From JAXLYE01 sp046351595 (lineage in GTDB: Bacteria > Myxococcota_A > Polyangia > Palsa-1104 > JAEUJZ01): a DNA stretch of 64,000 nucleotides. Under the pieces are notes generated by a model. It was not told where the DNA came from. It worked only from the letters and a program-made list of their open reading frames with translations, and ran no database searches. Positions 39,784 through 49,006 of this stretch are shown in pieces. The stretch spans positions 496,001 to 560,000 of the forward strand of contig JAXLYE010000005.1 in assembly GCA_046351595.1 (NCBI GenBank). Direction: 5' to 3'. The position numbers and the translations under genes were made by a program. The number at the start of each line of letters is the position of its first letter. Position 1 is the first letter of the stretch.

Positions 39784-42654
39784 ATGCGCGCTGAGGGTCC
39801 GGGGATCACAAGGACCGTCCGTCTGGTCGAGCCGTCGAGCGGGGCGTTTCTTGCGGTGCGGGGTCTGTCCGTTGAGGCCGCGGTCGACGGACCGCTGTGC
39901 CGGACCGACCTGCGCATCACCTTCAACAACGATCTGGGCCGGACCCTGGAGGGCGATCTGGTCTTCCCGCTGCCGCCGTTCTCGGCGCTGTGCGAGCTGC
40001 AGGTGCGCGTCGGCAAGCGCACGATCGTCGGCAAGGTGCGGCCGCGCGAGCGCGCGCAGGCCGAGTATCACCGCGCGGTGCAGGCCGGCCAGACCGCGGC
40101 GCTCGGCGAGACCGAGGGCGAGGACCTGGCCCGCCTGCGCATCGCGCCGATCGAATCAGGCGAGGACGTCGAGGTCTCGCTGTCGCTCTTGCACACGCTG
40201 CTGCCGATCGCCGACGGGCACCGCCTGGTGCTGCCGCTGACGTACATGCCGCGCTACGTCGAGAACGAGCAGGCGCAGAAGCCGACGGAGCGGGCGGCGG
40301 TCGAGCGCCCGCGGCCGCTGACGCTGCAGGCGCGCGCCGAGGTGAAGATCGTGGTGCGCAAGGGGCCGGCGCCGCTCAAAGTGCGCTGCACCAGCCACAG
40401 CGTGCAGGCGCAGGATCAGGGCGGCGTGATGAAGATCGAGCTCACCGGCGTGCCGCTCGATCGCGACCTGCAGCTCGAGCTCGTCGATCGCCAGCAGGGC
40501 GACCTGCCGACGACCTGGGTGCGGCACGATCCCAGCGACGGCCGCGACGGGCAGGGGCCGACCACCGCGGTCGCGGTCGTGCCGCCGGCCTTCGCCGAAG
40601 AGGGCGTGACCGTGGCGCGCACGATCCTGTTGCTCGTCGACCGCTCGGGCTCGATGGACGGCGATCCGATGCGCTCGGCGATCCGCGCGGTGAAGGGCTG
40701 CCTGCGCGCGCTCGGGCCCGCGGACCGCTTCAACCTCATCGCGTTCAACGACAGCCTGCAGGCGCTGTCGCGGCGGCCGCTGCCCTTTGATGCGCAGTCG
40801 CTGGCCGCCGCCGATGCCTTCGCCGAGGGGCTCTCGGCCGGCGGCGGCACCGAGGCGTCGCGCGCGCTGCAGGCGGTGCTCGACGACGACCTGGGCAAGC
40901 AGGCGCGCACCACGCAGCAGGAGGGGCCGGCCGTCGACTCCTCGCACCGGCTGCGCATCGTCGTGTTCATGACCGACGGTGACGTCGGCAGCGCCGAGCA
41001 CGTGCTCTTGCGCGCGCAGGACAAGCTGATCGACACGCGCGTCTTCGTCATCGGCATCGGCTCGTCGGTGAACCACGCCATGCTGGCGCGACTCGCGGAG
41101 CTCGGCAGCGGCACGTATACGCCGGTCGCCAGCAACGAGGATCTCGAGCGCGCGCTGCACAAGCTCAAGAGCGCCATCGACGCGCCGATCCTGACGGGCG
41201 TGAAGGTGCGCCTCGACTCCGACGGCGATCGGCAGGAGCCGGCGAAGCTGGAGCCGGCCGGTCGGCTCGATCTGTTCGCTGGGCAGCCGCTGCTGCTCGC
41301 GTTCCGCGGGCCGCTGCCCAAGGACGCGGTGCTGGAGGTGACGGCGCAGCGCTCGGACGGCGAGGACGTCAAGGTGCGGGTGCCGGTGCGCGCGGAGCCG
41401 GACGTGCTGCAGGTCGACGCCGAGAGCGCGGCGCTGACCTGGGCGCTCTTGAAGAACCGCCGCCTGACCTACAAGTTCGATCCCAGCGACGACTCGACGC
41501 TGGAGTCTTTGGGCACGACCTTTGGCCTGCTGAACCGCAAGGTGGCGCTGGTCGGCGTGCACAAGGAGCAGCGCAACACCGATGCGCCCGAGACCGTGCC
41601 GGTGGTGCTGCCGCTGCCCGCGAACCTGGCCGAGGCCGAGGGCGCCGACGGCTCGGTGTTCCCGCAGGGTGTGCCGCTGCCGACGGCCACGGGCAGCGTG
41701 ACGCGCGCGGGCGTCCTTTTGGGCTCGGCGAACTTCGCGGTGCCCGGCGCGCCGCCGCCGCCGGCCCCCGCGATGCCGGCGCGCCCGATGGCACCGCCGT
41801 CGGCCGGTGCGCCGGTCCGGGCGAGCGCGCCGATGCCGATGGCGCCGCCGAAAGCGTCGATGGCGCGCACCGCCGACGTCGGAGATCTGGATGCGGACGA
41901 CGACGCGATGATGGCGCCGGGCTTCGCGCCGTCGGCGGCCGCGCCCTCTGCGATCACGGGGTCGCCGCCGCCCGAAGCGGAGGAGGCCGCGGCGAGCTTC
42001 CGGGAGGCGGCGCCGCCGAAGAAGAAGGGCTCGGTGCTCGGGCGGATCGCGAAGGCGCTGGGCATGGGCGGCAGCCCGTCGGCGCAGCGCGAGTCCGCCG
42101 CGCCGCCGCCGGCCCCGCCGCCGGCCGTGTCCGCGCCGCCGGCCCCGCGCCAGGCCGCGGCGAGCGCGCCGCCTGCCGCCGAGCCCGTGGTCGTAGCTCC
42201 CGGCGCGGGTCCGGGCGCGGCGCCGCACTTCACCAACGACGAGGCCGGGCTGCGCGCGCTGCTTCTGCAGCAGGGCGCCGAGGGTCTGTTCGGGGGCGAG
42301 CTAGGCGCCACGCTGCTCGCGATCGCGGTGCTGGTCGCGCGCGGCCACACGGCGCGCAGCGGCAGCTTCAAGGCCGAGCTGCGCCGCACCAGCCAGGCGC
42401 TCAAGGGCCGGCTGGCCGCGCTGTCGGGGACCGAGCAGGTGCTGGCCAGCCTGGCGCTGGCGCTGTTGTGGGTGCCCGAGGGCGAGGCCGCACCCGCCGA
42501 GCTCCCCGACGGGCTGCGCGATGCGCTCGGCGGTGTGTCGCTGCGTGAGCCGGCGGCGCTCGGTGCCGCGATCCGAGACGCGCTCGGCAAGGCCCCGGCC
42601 TGGTCCCGCTCGCCGCTGGCGCGCGCCATCGAAGGCGCGTTCCTCACCGCCTAG
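39784..42654 (+). CDS. VIT and von Willebrand factor A domain protein
   Basis: 956 residues, with a good ribosome binding site (GGAGGCAAGC-ATG). The N-terminal VIT domain (about 25-140: FLAVRGLSVEAAVDGPLCRTDLRITFNNDLG, RPRERAQAEYHRAVQAG) is followed by a vWA domain whose MIDAS begins DRSGS (286-290). From about 620 to 800 there are long Pro/Ala/Met-rich spacers (VPGAPPPPAPAMPARPM) and a segment KKKGSVLGRIAKALGMGG. The last 140 residues are helical. It lacks a signal peptide, so a cytoplasmic adhesion-like or metal-dependent assembly role is possible. It resembles uncharacterised myxobacterial inter-alpha-trypsin-like proteins. Confidence 0.85.
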   Translation: MRAEGPGITRTVRLVEPSSGAFLAVRGLSVEAAVDGPLCRTDLRITFNNDLGRTLEGDLVFPLPPFSALCELQVRVGKRTIVGKVRPRERAQAEYHRAVQAGQTAALGETEGEDLARLRIAPIESGEDVEVSLSLLHTLLPIADGHRLVLPLTYMPRYVENEQAQKPTERAAVERPRPLTLQARAEVKIVVRKGPAPLKVRCTSHSVQAQDQGGVMKIELTGVPLDRDLQLELVDRQQGDLPTTWVRHDPSDGRDGQGPTTAVAVVPPAFAEEGVTVARTILLLVDRSGSMDGDPMRSAIRAVKGCLRALGPADRFNLIAFNDSLQALSRRPLPFDAQSLAAADAFAEGLSAGGGTEASRALQAVLDDDLGKQARTTQQEGPAVDSSHRLRIVVFMTDGDVGSAEHVLLRAQDKLIDTRVFVIGIGSSVNHAMLARLAELGSGTYTPVASNEDLERALHKLKSAIDAPILTGVKVRLDSDGDRQEPAKLEPAGRLDLFAGQPLLLAFRGPLPKDAVLEVTAQRSDGEDVKVRVPVRAEPDVLQVDAESAALTWALLKNRRLTYKFDPSDDSTLESLGTTFGLLNRKVALVGVHKEQRNTDAPETVPVVLPLPANLAEAEGADGSVFPQGVPLPTATGSVTRAGVLLGSANFAVPGAPPPPAPAMPARPMAPPSAGAPVRASAPMPMAPPKASMARTADVGDLDADDDAMMAPGFAPSAAAPSAITGSPPPEAEEAAASFREAAPPKKKGSVLGRIAKALGMGGSPSAQRESAAPPPAPPPAVSAPPAPRQAAASAPPAAEPVVVAPGAGPGAAPHFTNDEAGLRALLLQQGAEGLFGGELGATLLAIAVLVARGHTARSGSFKAELRRTSQALKGRLAALSGTEQVLASLALALLWVPEGEAAPAELPDGLRDALGGVSLREPAALGAAIRDALGKAPAWSRSPLARAIEGAFLTA

Positions 42655-42659
42655 TACAT

Positions 42660-42720
42660 TGTCCTAGAATTAGGACATCGTTCTAAAACTAGGACATCGT
42701 TCTAAAACCAGACATCGTCC
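42660..42720. repeat. 19-bp tandem repeat with palindrome between convergent genes
   Basis: Three tandem units of period 19 begin at 42664, 42683 and 42702 (core CTAAAACTAGGACATCGTT, with the first unit CTAGAATTAGGACATCGTT). The first unit is extended on the left into TGTCCTAGAATTAGGACA (42660-42677), arms TGTCCTA / TAGGACA with 4-nt spacer. It is strikingly AT-rich for this DNA. It lies between the stop codons of two convergent genes. Confidence 0.8.
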
Positions 42721-42725
42721 CAGGC

Positions 42726-43817
42726 TCAGCGCCCGGGCGGCACCGTCGGATCGGTGTCGCCCAGGTAGCGATCGAGGAAGTCATACTGGTGGCGCCAGCA
42801 GGCGCGCGCCTGATCGCGGAAGGCCAGGGCGTGGAAGGCGTGCAGCTCGCGCGGGTAGTAGCGCACCTCGTGCGGCACGCCGAGCCGCGCCAGCGCCGCG
42901 CCGAGCCGCCGCGTATCGTCGAGCAGCGGGTCGGCGGTGCCGACGCCGGCGAACATCGGCGGCAGCGGCCGATCCGGCGGCGCGCCGCGCTCGAGCAGGA
43001 CCAGCGGATCCGCGAGCTGCCGCGTCTCGGGCGCGATGCCGACGGCGCTGTCGAGGTAGGCCGAGGTGACCTCGGCCAGGCGGTCGTAGATGAACGGGCG
43101 CAGCGGCTTGCGGCGACGGAAGCGCTCGGGGTCGCTGACCTGCAGGATGCCGCACATCGGCAGGGTCACGCGCGGCACCACGCCCAGCTCGAAGACGCGG
43201 CGCGCCCACGGCTCGTCGAGCGGCTCGGGCCGGCGGTAGCAGCACAGGAGCGTCAGCGCCAGGGCCAGGTTGGCGCCGGCCGACTCACCGGTCACGACCA
43301 GCCGCCGCGGATCCGCGCCGAGCCCGGGCGCCGCCTGGACCGCGTGCTCGAGCGCGGCGCAGACGTCGCTGAGCGCGGCCGGGAAGGGGTGCTGCGGCGC
43401 CAGGCGGTAGTTGACGTTTACGACGACCATGCCGCGCCGCGCCAGCGCCAGCGCCATCACCCAGTGCGAGTCCTTGGACAGGATGCGGAAGCCGCCGCCG
43501 TGGATGTAGAGCACGAGCGGGTAGGGCGCCTTGTAGACGCGCTCGGCGAAGGGCTCGGGGCGCGGCCGGTAGATGTCGCACAGGTGCCAGGCGCCGCCCG
43601 AGGCCGCGGGCGAGCGGTAGGGGACGTCGCGCAGGATCTCGACGCCGTGGCGCTCGGGCCGGGCGTCGGGGTGGAGCTGGCCGATGCGCGACAGGCCGCG
43701 GTAGGTGCTGTCGACGAGGATCTGGCCGATGCGCTGGCGCATGCGGCTGCGGAAGGTAGTCTGGGCCGCGGCCGTGGGGGTGCGCGCCGCGCCGTCGGGT
43801 GAGTCGGACGGGCTCAT
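42726..43817 (-). CDS. HSL-type (acetyl-hydrolase/lipase) alpha/beta hydrolase
   Basis: 363 residues from ATG 43817, overlapping the stop of the beta-mannosidase gene (ATGA). It has the oxyanion motif VLYIHGGGFRILS and nucleophile elbow VVTGESAGANLALAL of the hormone-sensitive-lipase group, with the acid in FAGVGTADPLLDDTR and the His in YYPRELHAFHAL. It probably deacylates sugars or small esters. The overlap with the glycosidase suggests a joint role in breaking down acylated mannan oligosaccharides, which is an inference from context. Confidence 0.88.
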   Translation of the reverse strand: MSPSDSPDGAARTPTAAAQTTFRSRMRQRIGQILVDSTYRGLSRIGQLHPDARPERHGVEILRDVPYRSPAASGGAWHLCDIYRPRPEPFAERVYKAPYPLVLYIHGGGFRILSKDSHWVMALALARRGMVVVNVNYRLAPQHPFPAALSDVCAALEHAVQAAPGLGADPRRLVVTGESAGANLALALTLLCCYRRPEPLDEPWARRVFELGVVPRVTLPMCGILQVSDPERFRRRKPLRPFIYDRLAEVTSAYLDSAVGIAPETRQLADPLVLLERGAPPDRPLPPMFAGVGTADPLLDDTRRLGAALARLGVPHEVRYYPRELHAFHALAFRDQARACWRHQYDFLDRYLGDTDPTVPPGR

Positions 43818-46501
43818 GGCTGGCCTCCCTGGGCGAGCTCGAACAGGCTGCGCGCGGCGACGGGGCGGCCGCCGAGGCCGGGCGCGGCGAGTCGCAGCTC
43901 GTGCCCGGGCACGAGATCGAGCAGGTTGTCCTGCCAGCGCGGCGGGGAGTCGTCGCCCGCGCCGTCGCGGCCCGCGACCGCGAGCAGCACGCCCTTGGCG
44001 GGACGGGCGGCGCGCACAGTCACCACGTCGCCCTCGACGGAGATCGCCAGCTCCGGGGGGCGCAGCGGCAGCGCCTTGAGCGGCTGCGGCCACAGCACCG
44101 CGCGGGCCGCGACCTCACCGCCGCACACAAGCTCGGCCCCGACGAGCAGCGGCTCGCTGCTGGTGGCGGTGAGGGAGCCCGGCGGCAGCGGCAGCTCGCA
44201 CAGCTCGGTGACCTGGTTGGGCCGCAGGGTGACGGCGTAGGCGCGGTCCATGCGCTGCGTGCCGTCGACGGTGAAGGCGCGCAGGCGGAGCTCGGCGCCG
44301 AGCTCGCGGGCGGCCTCGCCGGACGCATCGGGCGCGCTGCCCTGGCGCACCGCCCACACCGCGGCGCCTTCGTCGCTGGGCGCGAGGCCCAGGGCCAGCG
44401 GCGCGAGCTCGCGGCGCAGCGCGTAGAAGGCGGGCTTGCGCCGCACCGGGCGGCCCGCGGCCAGATCCTCGGCGCTGTAGTGCTCGAGCAGGGCCCAGCT
44501 GATGCCCGGCCACAGGTCGTTGAGCTGCCAGACCAGGGCGCCGCCGCACACCCGCCGCCCCGGCGGGCCGAAGCGGCGACGGAAGCCGCGCACCGCGTAG
44601 GCCACGGACTCGGCCTGGATGAGCTGCGTCGCGTAGAGGTAGCCGTCGACGTCGTCGGGCCGGAGCGCCGGCAGGTTGCGCTCGAGGTAGCGGGCGATGC
44701 GCGCCGGGCCGTCCTGGCCGTGGTTGAGCAGCGCCAGCATCTCGACGGTGACCGCGTCGGTTTCGGCGCCCAGGGCGCGGCGCAGGGTGGCGCGCGAGGG
44801 CGCGGCCTGCATGCCGAACTCGCTGACGAAGCGTCCGCACAGCGCCGGGTACTCCTGGTAGTCGCGCATCGGCTGGTGCCAGACCTCCCAGATGTGGCGA
44901 TCGCCCTGGTGCAGGTCGTTGGGATCGCTGCTGGTGCGCGAGTACGGGCTGCCGGGCCAGTACGGGTGGTGGAGATCGCCGTCGGGGCCGGCGTCGGCGG
45001 CGCGCAGCGCGGCGGGCAGCGTCTCTTCGTACAGGCGGCGGCCGTCGAAGCGCGCGCGCTCGCCGGGGCCGGCCGGGCCCGGGATGTCGCTGGCCGGGCC
45101 GCCGTAGGCCGCGTTGGACTGGGCGATGGCGTAGTCCTCGTTGTTGCCGGCCCACAGCGCCAGGCAGGCGTGGTGGCGCAGGCGGCGCGCCGCGGCCGTG
45201 GCCTCCTCGGCGACGCTGCTGCGGAACCAGTCGTGCGCGGGGTACATGCCGCAGGCGAACAGGAAGTCCTGGAAGACCAGGAGGCCCAGCTCGTCGCAGC
45301 GATCGTAGAACGCGTCGTCCTCGTAGATTCCGCCGCCCCAGACGCGCAGCATGGTCATGTTCGCGGCCACGGCCTCGTCGAGCAGCGCGGCGATGCGGGC
45401 CGGCGTCACGCGCGTGGTCAGAAGGTCCGCGGGGATCCAGTTGGCGCCGCCGCAGAAGATCGGCTGGCCGTTGACCTCGAAGTAGAAGCTCTCGCCGGTG
45501 TCGTCGGGGCCGACGCGCGGGCCGGGACCGAGCGGCTCCTCGACGAGGCGCAGCCGGCGCAGGCCGAGCCGCAGCGTGCGCGTGTCCAGCACCTCGCCGC
45601 GCCGCTGCAGCGTGACCTCCAGCGTGTACAGGGCCTGGCTGCCGTAGCCGCGCGGCCACCACAGGCTCGGGTCGACCAGGCGCAGCTCGTCGCCGATCGT
45701 GCCGCCGCGGGCCTCGACCCGGGCCTGCCGGTGCTGGAGCCGCTCGCCGCCGGGCGCGCGCAGGGTCAGGTGCAGCTCGCACGGCGCGACGTCCGCCGCG
45801 GGATCGGCCTGCGCCTCGACGTGCACGACGATCGGGATGCGGGCGCTGCGGTGATCCGGCGCGACCTCGGGCACCACGTGCACGTCGGCCAGGCGCAAGG
45901 GCCGCGCGCACAGGCGCACCGGCCGCCATGGCCCCGCCGAGAGCAGCGTCGGGCCGAAGTCCCAGCCGTAGTGGACCTGCGCCTTGCGCACGTAGACGCG
46001 GCTCGGATCGCCGTTCCACACCGGGCGCTCGCCGGCGCGCGCCTGCCGCTCGCGGCCGGTGCGCAGCGCCGACTCGAACAGGATCAGGAGCTCGTTGTCC
46101 GTCGGGCGCAGCAGCGGCCCGATGGCGGCGCGGCGCGGCACGAACATGTTGTCGCTGCGCAGCACCAGCGTGCCGTTCAAAAAGACCGTGGCCACGGTGT
46201 CCAGGCCGTCGCAGCACAGGCGCGGCGCCGCGGCGTCGGCGAGCAGCCACGGCGGCGCGTCGAAGCGGCAGCGGTACAAGAAGTCCATGCCGAACGACTC
46301 GTCCAGGCGCGCTTCGCGCGGCGTGTGGCTGCGCGCCAGGTACGGATCGGGCAGGCGCCCGGCCGCCCACAGCGCCTCGTGGGCCAGGCCGGGCACGCTC
46401 GCCGCGACCCAGCCGTCGTCGTCCCGCGCGGCCGTCAGCGGGTCGATCACCGTCGGTACGGCCTTGACCTGCCAGCCGCTACTCAGCAGAAGCTCGCGCA
46501 T
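43814..46501 (-). CDS. GH2-family beta-mannosidase
   Basis: 895 residues from ATG 46501. The N-terminal jelly roll starts with SSGWQVKAVP...ASVPGLAHEALWAAGRLPDPYL, the immunoglobulin-like and TIM-barrel domains follow. The acid/base Glu455 is in LWAGNNEDY and the nucleophile Glu561 in SEFGMQ. The segment RVWGGGIYEDDAFYDRCDELGLLVFQDFLFACGMYP is diagnostic of beta-mannosidases as against other GH2 enzymes. It removes non-reducing terminal beta-mannose. No signal peptide is seen, so it works in the cytoplasm on imported oligosaccharides. First of a two-gene unit. Confidence 0.93.
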   Translation of the reverse strand: MRELLLSSGWQVKAVPTVIDPLTAARDDDGWVAASVPGLAHEALWAAGRLPDPYLARSHTPREARLDESFGMDFLYRCRFDAPPWLLADAAAPRLCCDGLDTVATVFLNGTLVLRSDNMFVPRRAAIGPLLRPTDNELLILFESALRTGRERQARAGERPVWNGDPSRVYVRKAQVHYGWDFGPTLLSAGPWRPVRLCARPLRLADVHVVPEVAPDHRSARIPIVVHVEAQADPAADVAPCELHLTLRAPGGERLQHRQARVEARGGTIGDELRLVDPSLWWPRGYGSQALYTLEVTLQRRGEVLDTRTLRLGLRRLRLVEEPLGPGPRVGPDDTGESFYFEVNGQPIFCGGANWIPADLLTTRVTPARIAALLDEAVAANMTMLRVWGGGIYEDDAFYDRCDELGLLVFQDFLFACGMYPAHDWFRSSVAEEATAAARRLRHHACLALWAGNNEDYAIAQSNAAYGGPASDIPGPAGPGERARFDGRRLYEETLPAALRAADAGPDGDLHHPYWPGSPYSRTSSDPNDLHQGDRHIWEVWHQPMRDYQEYPALCGRFVSEFGMQAAPSRATLRRALGAETDAVTVEMLALLNHGQDGPARIARYLERNLPALRPDDVDGYLYATQLIQAESVAYAVRGFRRRFGPPGRRVCGGALVWQLNDLWPGISWALLEHYSAEDLAAGRPVRRKPAFYALRRELAPLALGLAPSDEGAAVWAVRQGSAPDASGEAARELGAELRLRAFTVDGTQRMDRAYAVTLRPNQVTELCELPLPPGSLTATSSEPLLVGAELVCGGEVAARAVLWPQPLKALPLRPPELAISVEGDVVTVRAARPAKGVLLAVAGRDGAGDDSPPRWQDNLLDLVPGHELRLAAPGLGGRPVAARSLFELAQGGQP

Positions 46502-46729
46502 GGATCGAGCAAAGCACGCACGATTGCACACTGTCCATGGGCCTTCTGCCGCGCAGCCGGTCGGGCGGGCGGCTCGGATCGCGCCGCGTGGCTGGCGTGC
46601 GCCTTGCAGACTCTCGGCGAGAGGGCCGCGGCGGCGCGATCCCGCGGCCGGCCCGTCGCGAGCCGCGGCGGCGGGGGCGCGCAAGCTCTGCCGCCGAGGT
46701 GCTAGGCTCATCACCCAAGGGGAGTGACG

Positions 46730-48889
46730 ATGGATCGAACACTGCGTACCTGCTTCTCGTTTGTCGGCCTGCCGCTCGCGACGCCGCTTCTGGCGAGCGC
46801 CCTGGGCCTGGGCCTGCTCGGACTCGGCTGCGACGCCAAGACCACGCAGGCGACCGGCTGCATGATGGACGCGGACTGCGGCACCGGGCGCATCTGCGAC
46901 GAGACCGGCCGCTGCATCGCCGAGCCCAAGAAGGTCAACGTCCTCATCTCCAAGGTCGGTGACGGGGACGGCGTGATCACCTCGAGCCCGGCGGGCCTGG
47001 ACTGCGGCAGCACCTGCACCGCCTCGTTCTACCTCGGCCGGCCGATCACGCTGACGGCGACGCCGGGCGCCGGCTCCAACGTCGCCGGCTTCTCCATCGG
47101 CTGCTCGAGCACCACCTCGACCTGCCAGTTCACGCCGACGGCCGAGGAGGACGTGCAGGTGCTGGTGAACTTCGGCCGCGGCGGGCCGACGATCTCGCAG
47201 CCGGTGTGCACGTCGAGCGGCATGTGCTGGGAGAACCCGCGGCCGCAGGGCAACCGCCTGAACGACGTGCACCTGTCGCAGCCGGGCTCGGACCTGTGGG
47301 CCGTCGGCGACGCCGGCATGGTGGTGCGGCGGACCGGCACCGGGTTCCTGCTGGCGCCGACCGGCGGCACGCAGACGCTGCGCGGCATCGGCGGCTCGGC
47401 GGTGTCGCTGTTCGCCGTCGGGGACGGCGGCACGATCCTGCGCTGGGGCGGCACGGCCTGGCAGTCCGAGAGCTCGGGCGTGCTCAGTGACCTGTATGAC
47501 GTCTGGGGCAACGACACCAGCGCGTTTGTCGTCGGCGCCGGCGGCACGATCCTGCGGCGCGTCGGCACCACCTGGCAGCAGATGCTCAGCGGCGTCACGC
47601 GCACGCTGCGCGGCATCGCGGTGCTCTCGACGACGGGCGAGGCCTACGCGGTCGGCGACGGCGCCACCGCGCTGCGCTGGAACGGCACCGCCTGGTCTTC
47701 GGTGACCAGCGCGGTCCTGAACAACCACGACCTGCGCTCGGTCGCCGCCACCGACGGAAACTACCCGGTCTATGCGGTCGCTGCGAGCGGCGAGATCTAC
47801 CGCCTGCCCAGCGCCGCCGGCACCTGGGAGCAGGTCTACACCACCAACACCATCGACTTCGGCGGCGTCACGGTCTCGGCGCTGGGCACCTTCGCCGTCG
47901 GCCGCGAGGTCGGCGGCACGGTGATGCGCACCAGCAACGGCACGACCTGGACCCGCGACATCTTCGGCTTCCAGTCCGAGCTCACCAGCATCGCCTCGAC
48001 CGCGACCGAGGTCTGGGCCGTCGGCGACGCCGGCGCGATGCTGCGCTACGACGGCTCGCCGTGGACGCCGCAGTCCTCGGGCCGCAACGCGCCGCTGCGC
48101 GCGGTCTCGGCCGCCGACGCCAGCAACGTCTGGGCGGCGGGCGCCAGCGGCACGCTCCTGCGTTACAGCTCGGCCACGCGCGCGTGGTCGCCGGTAACGC
48201 TGCCGGGCCAGCCGCCGCCCACGATGTACGGCGTCGCCACGGTCTCGGCCAGCGAGGCCTACGCGGTCGGCTCGGGCGGCGCGCTGTTCAAGTGGAACGG
48301 CACCTCGTGGGGCCAGCTCAGCTCGGGCACCGGCAGCGACCTGTACGCCGTCTGCGCGCCGGCCCCGGGCAGCGCGATCGTCGTCGGCTCGAACGGCCTG
48401 GTGCTGCGCGTCCAGGGCAGCAACGTCACCTCGTCGAGCGGCGGCACCACCAGCCCGCTGCGCGCCCTGTGGTGCCCGAGCGCGAGCGACCTGTGGGCCA
48501 CGGGCGACGGCGGCATCGTGGTCCGCGACACCGGCTCGGGCTTCGCGCCGTTTACCAGCCTGCCCGGCACCACCGCGACGATCGGCGGCATCTGGGGCAC
48601 CAGCGCCACCAGCTTCTGGCTGGCCGCGGGCCCGGACCTCTACCAGTACACCGGCGGCGGCTACACGCGCTACTCGCCGGGCGTGACCGGCCTGCGCGCG
48701 GTCTGGGGCGGCCGCGCCGACGACGTGTACGCGGTCGGCGACAAGGGCGCGGTGCTGCGCTGGAGCGGCGGCCCGGCGTGGACGCGCATCGACAGCAGCA
48801 CCGGCCAGGCGCTCTACGGCGTCGGCGGCAACAGCCAGTTCGTCTGGTTCGTCGGCGACGGCGGCACGGTGCTCGGCCGCGGCCGATAG
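46730..48889 (+). CDS. Surface lipoprotein with Cys-rich module, InlB-B-like repeat and beta-propeller
   Basis: 719 residues from ATG 46730 (AAGGGGAG is 5-6 nt upstream; the GTG at 46724 would be too close). Lipobox LGLGC (Cys34 of the mature boundary region). A small CMMDADCGTGRICDETGRC module is followed by an InlB B-repeat-like domain (KVGDGDGVITSSPAGLDCGSTC, ITLTATPGAGSNVAGF). The rest is about a dozen propeller blades with the repeating WAVGDAG / AVGDGGTILRW signature common in secreted myxobacterial proteins. It is probably a surface adhesin or scaffold. Divergent from the beta-mannosidase. Confidence 0.8.
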   Translation: MDRTLRTCFSFVGLPLATPLLASALGLGLLGLGCDAKTTQATGCMMDADCGTGRICDETGRCIAEPKKVNVLISKVGDGDGVITSSPAGLDCGSTCTASFYLGRPITLTATPGAGSNVAGFSIGCSSTTSTCQFTPTAEEDVQVLVNFGRGGPTISQPVCTSSGMCWENPRPQGNRLNDVHLSQPGSDLWAVGDAGMVVRRTGTGFLLAPTGGTQTLRGIGGSAVSLFAVGDGGTILRWGGTAWQSESSGVLSDLYDVWGNDTSAFVVGAGGTILRRVGTTWQQMLSGVTRTLRGIAVLSTTGEAYAVGDGATALRWNGTAWSSVTSAVLNNHDLRSVAATDGNYPVYAVAASGEIYRLPSAAGTWEQVYTTNTIDFGGVTVSALGTFAVGREVGGTVMRTSNGTTWTRDIFGFQSELTSIASTATEVWAVGDAGAMLRYDGSPWTPQSSGRNAPLRAVSAADASNVWAAGASGTLLRYSSATRAWSPVTLPGQPPPTMYGVATVSASEAYAVGSGGALFKWNGTSWGQLSSGTGSDLYAVCAPAPGSAIVVGSNGLVLRVQGSNVTSSSGGTTSPLRALWCPSASDLWATGDGGIVVRDTGSGFAPFTSLPGTTATIGGIWGTSATSFWLAAGPDLYQYTGGGYTRYSPGVTGLRAVWGGRADDVYAVGDKGAVLRWSGGPAWTRIDSSTGQALYGVGGNSQFVWFVGDGGTVLGRGR

Positions 48890-48900
48890 CGCGCAGCGCA

Positions 48901-48936
48901 CGCTCCGCCCGGTCGCACGAAGCGGCGGGCGGAGCG
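48901..48936. terminator. Long perfect hairpin after the propeller gene
   Basis: An 11-bp perfect stem, CGCTCCGCCCG / CGGGCGGAGCG, with a 14-nt loop, begins 12 bp after the stop codon. A second hairpin (CGGGGGC / GCCCCCG, 48973-48990) lies on the other side, ahead of the convergent gene. Together they may act as a bidirectional terminator. Confidence 0.55.
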
Positions 48937-49006
48937 GCGGTCGCTTGAAGCGGGATGGAGAGCGGAGGGCGGCGGGGGCGCGGGCCCCCGTCGAGCGCGC
49001 GGTGGG

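Noticed and set aside
43814..48901. Very long minus-strand frame running through the propeller gene (about 1.7 kb-aa scale)
   Set aside because: Only the part from ATG 46501 down is the beta-mannosidase. The upstream part is the antisense shadow of the propeller gene, rich in Ala/Arg/Gly.
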